Below are positions 26,598-33,233 of a stretch of 64,000 nucleotides of DNA, in pieces. The stretch is from Micromonospora phaseoli (GTDB lineage Bacteria; Actinomycetota; Actinomycetes; Mycobacteriales; Micromonosporaceae). A program made the translations under genes and the position numbers. The stretch is from the NCBI RefSeq assembly GCF_900109115.1, contig NZ_FNYV01000009.1:1-64000 (forward strand), read 5' to 3'. The notes under the pieces are model-generated. The model saw only the letters and a list, made by a program, of their open reading frames with translations, did no database searches and was not told the origin of the DNA. Numbering within the stretch: the first letter of the stretch is position 1; each line of letters opens with the position of its first letter.

Positions 26598-27464
26598 TCA
26601 GGCCGGGACCGGCTCCACGGGGATCCAGAGCTCGGCGTCGGCGTGGCCACCATCCGCCGCGATCCGGGTACGGGAGATCTCCGGCCCGGGCCGCAGCCGG
26701 TACGGGTTGGACGGGAACCACTGGGTGAAGACGTCCCGCCACAGGTGCTGCACCGCCGCCGGGAACGCCCCGGAGGTCTCGAAGACCGCCCACGCCCCCG
26801 CCGGCACCGGCAGCACGTCCAGGTCGCCGGGCACCTCGGCGCCGGTGACCACCGCGTACCAGTAGTCCAGCTCGGTGCCCTCCGCGCGCTCGCCGGCCAG
26901 GCCGTCGCTGACGTTGACGATCCCCGCCGGCTCCTGGTCGGAGAGCGCCTCGATCCGTTCCCGGACCGCCGGTTCGAGGCCCTTGACGAACTCCACGATG
27001 GCCGGGTTCATGCCCTCGTGCACCAGCGGCACCCGGGCCCTGCGCCCAGCCAGCTGGAACGATTCCTTGCGCACGATGCGATATCGCATGCTGCTGCTCC
27101 CTTCGACGGTGAGTCGGAAGGACATCCGGGGCTGGGCACGCAGTTCGGCACCGGTACGCCGGGCCTCACCGGGACCGATCCCGTGCACCGCCCTGAACGC
27201 CCGGGCGAACGCCTCGGCCGAGCCGTATCCCCAGCGGACCGCGATGTCGAGCAGCGTCTGCTCGCCCGCCACCACCTCCGCTGCCGCGACGGTGAGCCGG
27301 CGACGCCGCACGTACTCCGACAGTCCGACGCCGGCCAGCGCGGAGAACAGCCGCCGAAAGTGGTACTCCGACGTGACCGCGATCCGCGCCAGCTCGGCCG
27401 CGTCCACCGGCCGGTCCAGGTGTCGCTCGATGTGGTCCATGGCCTGGTTGAGCCGATCCAGCAC
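26598..27464 (-). CDS. AraC-family regulator with GyrI-like ligand domain
   Basis: 288 residues. N-terminal AraC DNA-binding domain with two helix-turn-helix units (DAAELARIAVTSEYHFRRLF and LLDIAVRWGYGSAEAFARAF), then a GyrI/SOUL-type effector domain (RIVRKESFQLAGRRARVP to the end), as in Rob/BmrR-like sensors. GTG 27464 is chosen because GGAAGGAG lies six bases upstream; an ATG at 27524 would add 20 residues without support. Probably senses a small hydrophobic compound; target genes unknown. Confidence 0.88.
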   Translation of the reverse strand: MLDRLNQAMDHIERHLDRPVDAAELARIAVTSEYHFRRLFSALAGVGLSEYVRRRRLTVAAAEVVAGEQTLLDIAVRWGYGSAEAFARAFRAVHGIGPGEARRTGAELRAQPRMSFRLTVEGSSSMRYRIVRKESFQLAGRRARVPLVHEGMNPAIVEFVKGLEPAVRERIEALSDQEPAGIVNVSDGLAGERAEGTELDYWYAVVTGAEVPGDLDVLPVPAGAWAVFETSGAFPAAVQHLWRDVFTQWFPSNPYRLRPGPEISRTRIAADGGHADAELWIPVEPVPA

Positions 27465-27715
27465 CCGGGTCTCCTTCCTTGCGCCACCCAAGCTAAGGCG
27501 GCGACGGCACCGTCGGCCCGACATGCTGTGCCCGGTCCGGTCGGGTCGGTTAGCAGACGGACACGTTTACGAAACATCAGCCGCAGCGATGCTTCGGCCG
27601 CCCCGGCGGTCACCCACCGTGGCCCGCTCAGCCCGTTCGCGCCGCACAAGATGCGAACAGCAGGATTCATGTGCCACTCTCGTCCGAGATTTTCTCGTTC
27701 AACCTGGAGAGGCAC

Positions 27716-28087
27716 GTGGCAAACCTCGACTCCGCCCTGAAGGACGCCATGACGATCGACGGCGCGATCGGCATCGCGCTCGTCGACTACACCAGCGGGA
27801 TGACCCTCGGCGTGGCCGGTGGCACCCCGGAGATCGACCTGACCGTCGCCGCCGCCGGCAACACCGACGTGGTACGCGCCAAGATGCGCACCATCGAGAT
27901 GCTGAAGTTGAACGACGACATCGAGGACATGCTGATCACCCTCGGCAGCCAGTACCACATCATCCGGCCGCTCAACGGCTCCAACGGCAAGGGGCTGTTC
28001 CTCTACCTGATGCTCAGCAAGACCCGGTCCAACCTGGCGCTCGCCCGGCACCGGCTGCGCACCATCGAGGAACAGCTGGAACTGTGA
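27716..28087 (+). CDS. Roadblock/LC7-type protein, first of a pair
   Basis: 123 residues. One alpha/beta domain: DAMTIDGAIGIALVDYTSGM, LTVAAAGNTDVVRAKMRTIE, MLITLGSQYHIIRPLNG and LFLYLMLSKTRSNLALARHR give the helix-strand pattern of Roadblock/LC7 proteins, which in actinobacteria regulate MglA-like small GTPases. GGAGAGG lies just before the GTG. Its stop overlaps the start of the next gene (GTGA). No GTPase, DUF742 or histidine kinase gene is adjacent, unlike classical conservons. Confidence 0.7.
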   Translation: MANLDSALKDAMTIDGAIGIALVDYTSGMTLGVAGGTPEIDLTVAAAGNTDVVRAKMRTIEMLKLNDDIEDMLITLGSQYHIIRPLNGSNGKGLFLYLMLSKTRSNLALARHRLRTIEEQLEL

Positions 28088-28554
28088 GCACCGGCGACAC
28101 CTTCCTGCCCCGCCGCACCTCGCAGCGACCGGACCTGCCGCCCCCGGTGACGCTCCCGCCGTCGCTGGCCGGCAACCCGTCGCTGCCGTACCCGGCGATC
28201 GGCACCGAGCTGCACGAGCTGCGTCTACAGATCCCCGGAGTGCAGGGAAGTGTCCTCGGCGGCGTGGACGGCCTGCTCATCACGCACGACGTACCGTCCG
28301 CGCTGGATCCCGACGACCTGGCCGCGATGGCGGCGGCGACCTTCGGCCTCGGCCGGCAGGTCAGCCTCCGCCTCGGCCAGGGCGAGTTCCGCCAGTCCAC
28401 CGTCCGCAACCAGTCCGGCTACTTCGCCGTGTACGCCGTCGGCCCACAAGCCCTGCTCTCCGTGGTCGGCGCCGACGCCATCAACGTGGCCCGCCTGCAC
28501 CTGCACGCCCCACCGGTAGCCGAACGCCTGGCCAAACTCCTCGCCTCCACCTGA
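28084..28554 (+). CDS. Roadblock/LC7-type protein, second of a pair
   Basis: 156 residues. A proline-rich leader of about 38 residues precedes a Roadblock-like domain (GVQGSVLGGVDGLLITHDVP, LAAMAAATFGLG, YFAVYAVGPQALLSVVGAD). GTG at 28084 overlaps the previous stop, so the pair is co-translated and may form a heteromer. Partners are unknown because no small GTPase gene is present in the window. Confidence 0.7.
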   Translation: MSTGDTFLPRRTSQRPDLPPPVTLPPSLAGNPSLPYPAIGTELHELRLQIPGVQGSVLGGVDGLLITHDVPSALDPDDLAAMAAATFGLGRQVSLRLGQGEFRQSTVRNQSGYFAVYAVGPQALLSVVGADAINVARLHLHAPPVAERLAKLLAST

Positions 28555-28645
28555 GCCGACGGAACTCGGGCTCCCGACGGCTGGCGGGCCGGGCGGCGCA
28601 CCGGGTCACCCCGGATCGGCATCAGGCGACATTACCGGCCCGCCG

Positions 28646-29440
28646 TTACTCTTCGGGCTGGGCGTTCAGCTTTCGGCGGGAGTCAGGGTGTCCACGACCA
28701 CGAGGTGTCCGCACCCACAGGGGTGCCCCGATAACCACGCGGCCGACTGATCCACCAGAGCTCCAGCCGCTCGGGTCGAGCACCACATCGCTGTAGATCT
28801 CGGCGAACCACTCCAAATCATCCACCTCGTCGAAGGTGCACTCGCGCTTCCCACGATCCTGGCGGGACGCCCAACCAGCGCCATTGCCGAACGCGATGCT
28901 CACGGCTTCGAGCGAGATCGACCGAGGGTCGACCGATCCCGCCCTGCCCTCTGGAAATCCCTCGACCAGCCAACTGCTGATCGACGCTCCGGAAGAAGTG
29001 GCCTCGGAACCGCCGACATGGCAGGTCTCCGTGCTGACCGAGCCAGCGAGATTGTCCCTACTGCCGAAGAGACAGACGGCCACCCGGGTGCCGTCGGAGG
29101 CGACCGAGCGGACGCCGAGGATGACGCGGGACGGCGTGCAGCCGACCAGACGAGTGAACTCGACATGCCCGGTGCCCTTGGCGAAGCGAGCCTTGGGCGG
29201 CGTGACGAAATCCTCCACCGCGAGGTCGCCGATAGCACGCTCCACCCGATCCGCGATCTCATTCCGATAGAGCCCGCGAGGCTCCCGCTCGAACTCGGCA
29301 GCTGAGCTGATCAGCGGCACAGAGATGGAGAACGTAGACCTCCACCGCGGACGGAGGTCGACAGCCCCGTCCGCAGCGATTGACCTCACCCGCCGGTCGG
29401 ACCAGTACGAGTACCGAGTGAAGTCGCCGCGCTCGCCCAT
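28646..29440 (-). CDS. hypothetical protein, lower-GC accessory gene
   Basis: 264 residues. Starts MGERGDFTRYSYWSDRRVRS; the pattern RY-YWSDRRVRSIA at the N-terminus recalls uncharacterised actinobacterial proteins but I cannot name a family with confidence. No signal peptide or membrane segment. ATG 29440 is chosen because AGGGTGG lies just upstream; an in-frame ATG at 29488 is less supported. Base composition is slightly less G+C-rich than its neighbours, suggesting later acquisition. The 230 bp upstream hold no gene I can support. Confidence 0.6.
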   Translation of the reverse strand: MGERGDFTRYSYWSDRRVRSIAADGAVDLRPRWRSTFSISVPLISSAAEFEREPRGLYRNEIADRVERAIGDLAVEDFVTPPKARFAKGTGHVEFTRLVGCTPSRVILGVRSVASDGTRVAVCLFGSRDNLAGSVSTETCHVGGSEATSSGASISSWLVEGFPEGRAGSVDPRSISLEAVSIAFGNGAGWASRQDRGKRECTFDEVDDLEWFAEIYSDVVLDPSGWSSGGSVGRVVIGAPLWVRTPRGRGHPDSRRKLNAQPEE

Positions 29441-29672
29441 CCAGCCACCCTTTCTACAGCCCTTCGGGCACCCCGTGACCCACCGCATCCCGCCGAATGT
29501 TTACCTCGTGCGCGCCAGCGCCGGCACCTCCGGAGCCGCGAGGCGCAGGCCACTCCCCACATTTCCCACTGACCGGCGGCCAAGTGCCAGCAAGGCAATA
29601 TCGATGCACCGAATGCACAAGGAAGGTTGTCACCCTCATCGGATCAGTAGTCGGCCACAGCTTGATGACCGG

Positions 29673-30152
29673 TCAGGCATGGTCCGACTGGTATCGGCTG
29701 GCTCTGACCCGTGTCGCCTGCTCATCCTGCACCTGACGAGCAACCCGCAGAAAGTCCAGGATGGTGGCGAGCTGCTCGATGGTGTATCCGGCCAGAGCCT
29801 CGGCGCCAGCAACGCCGACCGGTAGGTAGATGTCGCGCTCCACCTTGCGCGCCGCCTCGGTCGCGGCGACGAGGACGCGCCTCCTGTTGTGCGGATCCTG
29901 GATCCGACCGGCCAACCCGGCACGCTCCAGCCGATCGATGACCGTGGTCGTGGCAGCCGGGCTGAGCTTGAGTGCAGCGCTCAATTCGCCGGCCGACAGG
30001 GCGTCGTCGTCGGAGAGCAGGAGATCCAGCGCCCGCAGGTCCGTGCGGTTGAGCTTGAGCGCCGTGGCAGCTGCCTCGTCGAACGCGTCGAAGCTCTGCT
30101 GCAACAGGCGCACGCCCATCGCCACCTCACGGACAATCTCATTCTTCGACAT
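29673..30152 (-). CDS. MarR-family transcriptional regulator
   Basis: 159 residues. Winged helix with LNRTDLRALDLLL, LSAGELSAALKLSPAATTTV and DRLERAGLAGRIQDPHNRRR, the recognition helix and wing DxRxR motif of MarR proteins. AGGAG precedes the ATG at 30152. Divergent from a SnoaL-like gene with 60 bp between starts, containing an ATCGT-n8-ACGAT dyad, so it probably controls itself and that gene. Confidence 0.88.
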   Translation of the reverse strand: MSKNEIVREVAMGVRLLQQSFDAFDEAAATALKLNRTDLRALDLLLSDDDALSAGELSAALKLSPAATTTVIDRLERAGLAGRIQDPHNRRRVLVAATEAARKVERDIYLPVGVAGAEALAGYTIEQLATILDFLRVARQVQDEQATRVRASRYQSDHA

Positions 30153-30167
30153 TCGAAATCTCCTGCT

Positions 30168-30185
30168 ATCGTAACCTTCCACGAT
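30168..30185. promoter_or_regulatory. putative MarR operator
   Basis: ATCGT (30168-30172) and ACGAT (30181-30185) form an inverted repeat in the divergent intergenic region, overlapping a TACGAT hexamer that could be the -10 of the marR gene. Confidence 0.4.
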
Positions 30186-30212
30186 CTAAGCTTATCGGAC
30201 CAGGGGGATGCG

Positions 30213-30704
30213 ATGACCACCGACGACTATGCGATCACGGTGCTGTTCAACCGCCTCATGCAGGCATGGACCGACAACGACGCGGTCGCCTACGGCGCCT
30301 GCTTCACCGACGACTGCGATTACGTCTCCTACGACGGCACCCGGGCCATCGGCAGGATGCCCATGGTGCACGCCCACGACCAACTCTTCCGCGGCGTGCT
30401 CGCCGGCTCCGCACTGGTTGGCGATATCGAGTCGATCCGCTACATCAACCCCGACGTCGCCGTCATCCACGGCACCGCGTCGGTCTTGATGCCCTGGCGC
30501 TCCACCCGGCCCAAGCGACGGCTGTCACGGCAGACCCTCGTCGCGGTCCGCACCGATGACGGGTGGCGGTTCACCGCACTGCACAACGGTCGAGTACGGC
30601 CGATCAGCATCCCGGCTCCCGACTCCCTGCCCTCCCGCATGGCCCATGTCATGGGCCGTCTCGCCAACCGGACCGCCATCGGCCGGCGCGCCGTGGCCAG
30701 CTGA
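30213..30704 (+). CDS. SnoaL-like/SgcJ-type NTF2-fold protein
   Basis: 163 residues. NTF2-like pattern: VLFNRLMQAWTDNDAVAYGA, CFTDDCDYVSYDG, RAIGRMPMVHAHDQLFRGVL, and strands DVAVIHGTASVLM and QTLVAVRTDDGWRFTALHNG. Members include polyketide-modifying enzymes and SgcJ/EcaC proteins of uncertain role. GGGGG lies seven bases upstream of ATG 30213. Divergent from the MarR gene and probably regulated by it. Ends about 130 bp before the left island boundary. Confidence 0.82.
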   Translation: MTTDDYAITVLFNRLMQAWTDNDAVAYGACFTDDCDYVSYDGTRAIGRMPMVHAHDQLFRGVLAGSALVGDIESIRYINPDVAVIHGTASVLMPWRSTRPKRRLSRQTLVAVRTDDGWRFTALHNGRVRPISIPAPDSLPSRMAHVMGRLANRTAIGRRAVAS

Positions 30705-30836
30705 GATCCGTCGCTGGGCGACGAACCCGACGGTGGGGCAGCGCTCACCCGCGAACGCATCCACCTCCATCGAGGCAGTGGCTTCCAACGCAGGGTCACC
30801 TTCCGGAATCGCCCAGCGACGACTGGCTGCCGCTGC

Positions 30837-30875
30837 GCTGGTGGGCGACGGACGAGTCGACCTGTACGCCGGATT
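30837..30875. repeat. attL: orphan copy of the rnpB 3' end
   Basis: 39 bp starting GCTGGTGGGCGACGGACGAG, identical to 36388-36426. It includes one strand of the rnpB P1 helix, but no other rnpB sequence lies beside it, so it marks the left junction of the island. Confidence 0.88.
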
Positions 30876-30926
30876 ATGAACGTGATTCGTGCCCTGACCA
30901 GGCGTTTCGTTCGGCTGGCACCCGCT

Positions 30927-30946
30927 CAGGGCGTCGCCAGGGCGTC
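30927..30946. promoter_or_regulatory. left arm-type sites of the integrase (putative)
   Basis: Two direct copies of CAGGGCGTC at 30927 and 30938, 11 bp apart, 50 bp inside attL. The same pair with the same 11-bp spacing occurs at the right end of the island. The rest of the 300-bp stretch between the SnoaL-like gene and the next ORF holds only attL and these sites. Confidence 0.55.
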
Positions 30947-31005
30947 CGACATGATTCACGCTGCCTCGGGCCACTCGAACACAGACGCGACGGCTGGCGC
31001 CGCTA

Positions 31006-31362
31006 CTACCTGGCCGCCGATGGCCGCAAGAGATCCAATGAGACAAGGAAGAGGCTGGTTCCGTCCTCGGCCGCTACCTTGTCAGGCTCTGTCGAGACCA
31101 GGACCAACGGCGTCGACGCGGCGTCGGACGCGGCGCGAAACTCCTCGACAACGCACCGAACTGCGGCCGGCCTCGGCAACGCCGACGTGGAATCCAGGTC
31201 GGTACTGAAGATCGGAGCCTTGTCGACGAGCGACCACGCGCTGCCCTGCGCGTCGGTGAACACGACCCGGACCACAGCGGGGAAGATGTCGCGGTCCACC
31301 CAGTCAACCGCCTCGCAGGCAAGCTCGACATGGTCACCATGTCTAATCGCTGGTCGGTCCAT
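31006..31362 (-). CDS. island small hypothetical protein
   Basis: 118 residues. Contains DWVDRDIFPAVVRVVFTDAQ then GSAWSLVDKAPIFSTDLDS, then PRPAAVRCVVEEF and PLVLVSTEPDKVAAEDGTSL, a beta-rich pattern with a W-x-x-VDKAPIF core that resembles small uncharacterised actinobacterial proteins. ATG 31362 has GGGAG nine bases upstream. A longer in-frame extension to 31452 has no SD. Lies between attL and the integrase, on the same strand as the integrase and downstream of it. Confidence 0.55.
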   Translation of the reverse strand: MDRPAIRHGDHVELACEAVDWVDRDIFPAVVRVVFTDAQGSAWSLVDKAPIFSTDLDSTSALPRPAAVRCVVEEFRAASDAASTPLVLVSTEPDKVAAEDGTSLFLVSLDLLRPSAAR

Positions 31363-31458
31363 CTGTTCGAACTCCCGCCTGTCGAAGCATCTCGGGATGA
31401 CGTTGCGCAGGTTCAGGTGCGTCACGCTTTCAACCCCGCAACAAGTCTGCAAGCGCCT

Positions 31459-32559
31459 TCAGCTTCCGGGCTTCACGACGCTGCCGAAGAGATCATCGAT
31501 CGCGTTGCGGGTGCGTTCCTCGCTTGCCGGCATCAGGTGGGTGTAGACGCGGAGGGTGAAGCCGGGGTCGGCGTGGCCGAGGTACGACGCGAGCGCCTTG
31601 ATGCTCTCCCCCGCGTTGAGCAGCGACGAGGCGTAGAAGTGGCGGAGCGCGTGCATCCCGGTGGCTCGGGTCGGCGTGATGCCGGCTGCCACGACGGCGG
31701 GTCGCCAGCTCTTGTTGTCGAAGGTGCGCCGGTTGATGGCACCCCGCCGGGTGGTGGTGAACAGCATCGGCACCGTGACCCGCTCGTCGTCGGCCGGGTT
31801 CTCCCACGGCAGCGTGAGCGTCACCGGGTCGCAGTCCTTGATGTGCTGGCGCAGCACCTGGGCGACGGAGTCGGGCAGCGGCACCCGGCGGTCACGGTCG
31901 TTCTTGGGTAGGCCGAAGACCAGTCGAGACCGGACGAGCTTGACCTGACGGGAGACGTGCACCCAGCCGGCATCGAGGTCGATGTCGTCGACGCCGAGCC
32001 CCAGGATCTCCCCCTGCCGCAGCCCGCAGCCGGCGCCCAGGTCGACCATGGCGCGGTACCGCTGGGCGAGGCCACCGCGGATTGCCGAAACCTGGTCGTA
32101 CCGCCAGGGCACCACGCGGCGCTGTACCGGTCGCGGTGGCTTGACCGACTTTGCCGAACACGGATTCTTGACGATCCGCTCGTCGTCGACGGCCGCGCCG
32201 AGGATGGTCCGCAGGTGGGCGAAGACCACGGCCCGCGTCGCCGGGGCCAGCTTGCCGACCATGTTGGCGTCCCACTCCCGGATGTGGCCCGGCTTGATCT
32301 CGGCCAGCTTCTGAGAGCCGAAGAACGGCAGCAGGTGCTTGCGTACCCGGAACTCGGTGCTCTCCCGGGTCGACTCGTCGAACGAGCGCGTCCGTAGCCA
32401 GGTTTCGGCGTACTCGGCGAAGGTCATCCGGCCGGCGACCGGGTCGACGTACGAGCCGTGCAGCTTGTCCGACTCGGTCGAGACGAGGAACGCCTCAGCC
32501 TCTCGCTTGGCCCGGTCGGGGAACAACTTCTTGCATTCCTTGCCGTCCGGGCCCGCCAC
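31459..32559 (-). CDS. int: tyrosine recombinase (island integrase)
   Basis: 366 residues. A core-binding (SAM-like) domain at about 45-145 (MTFAEYAETWLRTRSFDEST) is followed by the catalytic domain with Arg in GAGCGLRQGEIL, HALRHFYASSLL, GHADPGFTLRVY and nucleophile Tyr in RVYTHLM, all present. The reading frame begins at a GTG (32559) just after an in-frame TAG, at MAGPDGKECKKLF, which is where relatives are already in the middle of their arm-binding region; a short N-terminal piece may be missing. It should catalyse excision and integration between the 39-bp repeats. Confidence 0.9.
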   Translation of the reverse strand: MAGPDGKECKKLFPDRAKREAEAFLVSTESDKLHGSYVDPVAGRMTFAEYAETWLRTRSFDESTRESTEFRVRKHLLPFFGSQKLAEIKPGHIREWDANMVGKLAPATRAVVFAHLRTILGAAVDDERIVKNPCSAKSVKPPRPVQRRVVPWRYDQVSAIRGGLAQRYRAMVDLGAGCGLRQGEILGLGVDDIDLDAGWVHVSRQVKLVRSRLVFGLPKNDRDRRVPLPDSVAQVLRQHIKDCDPVTLTLPWENPADDERVTVPMLFTTTRRGAINRRTFDNKSWRPAVVAAGITPTRATGMHALRHFYASSLLNAGESIKALASYLGHADPGFTLRVYTHLMPASEERTRNAIDDLFGSVVKPGS

Positions 32560-32654
32560 GATCTACCCCAACCGAGCCGGAGCGACACTCTGCCCGACAG
32601 GCACGCCAACCCAGCTGGAACGAACCCACCAGCCAGCACCCGGGCGCCGACCCG

Positions 32655-32876
32655 ATGACGACCCTCGGCGCCAAGTGGCGTTCGTCGGCAGACCGGACTG
32701 TGACCAACCGAGACGTACCCCTGCTTGTCCAGTCCGCCGCCCGCTGCCTCGACTACCACCGGCGAAACAAGTGCTGGAGATGCACGGACACTGGCCTCTG
32801 CCCGATGGTTGTCATCGCAGACTCCCGCATCTGGGCTTGGCGCCGATACCGCGCACTTAACCGACGATGGCGGTGA
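32655..32876 (+). CDS. possible small Cys-rich protein of the island
   Basis: 73 residues: ARCLDYHRRNKCWRCTDTGL then CPMVVIADSRIWAWRRYRAL. A CxxC plus further cysteines suggest a small metal-binding protein. Its stop overlaps the start of the next ORF by 10 bp. No strong SD. Reality is uncertain; it could be a relic. Confidence 0.35.
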   Translation: MTTLGAKWRSSADRTVTNRDVPLLVQSAARCLDYHRRNKCWRCTDTGLCPMVVIADSRIWAWRRYRALNRRWR

Positions 32877-33100
32877 CCCTGCCCAAGGCCGGAGATTGTC
32901 GTACATCTGACCCGAGCCGCAAGCCTCCAGTTCATCAGCCCATCATGTTCCGAGCCATCCGCGTACTCGACTGGGTCACTTACGACCACTGGGTATGGCT
33001 CGACGGCTACCAGCTCGATCGCAAGGGTGACGCCGTCGCCAGGCGGAGTGTTTACGTGCAGAAGGAAGGGATACGAGTCTCACCGGTCAACAGAAATTGA
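32867..33100 (+). CDS. possible small protein upstream of the caspase-kinase gene
   Basis: 77 residues, possibly starting at ATG 32945 (MFRAIRVLDWVTYDHWVWLD). The segment DHWVWLDGYQLDRKGDAVAR followed by RSVYVQKEGIRV has good amphipathic strand character, unlike random frames. Unknown function. It precedes the caspase-kinase gene by about 130 bp on the same strand and may be a companion. Confidence 0.4.
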   Translation: MAVTLPKAGDCRTSDPSRKPPVHQPIMFRAIRVLDWVTYDHWVWLDGYQLDRKGDAVARRSVYVQKEGIRVSPVNRN

Positions 33101-33233
33101 CGTTTGACGCCAGCTTGGAGGTTTCACTCGAAGCAACCAGCTTCGTGGACCGAGATCAGAAGACCCGCGATGCAGGGCAATACCCATCCTGCATCGGAGC
33201 TAGTCGAATATGCAATCTTGATGGGAGAGTCCG

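Noticed and set aside
30837..30875. Second rnpB or another small RNA at the left island edge
   Set aside because: Only 39 bp match, with none of the conserved RNase P core, so it is a duplicated attachment site.
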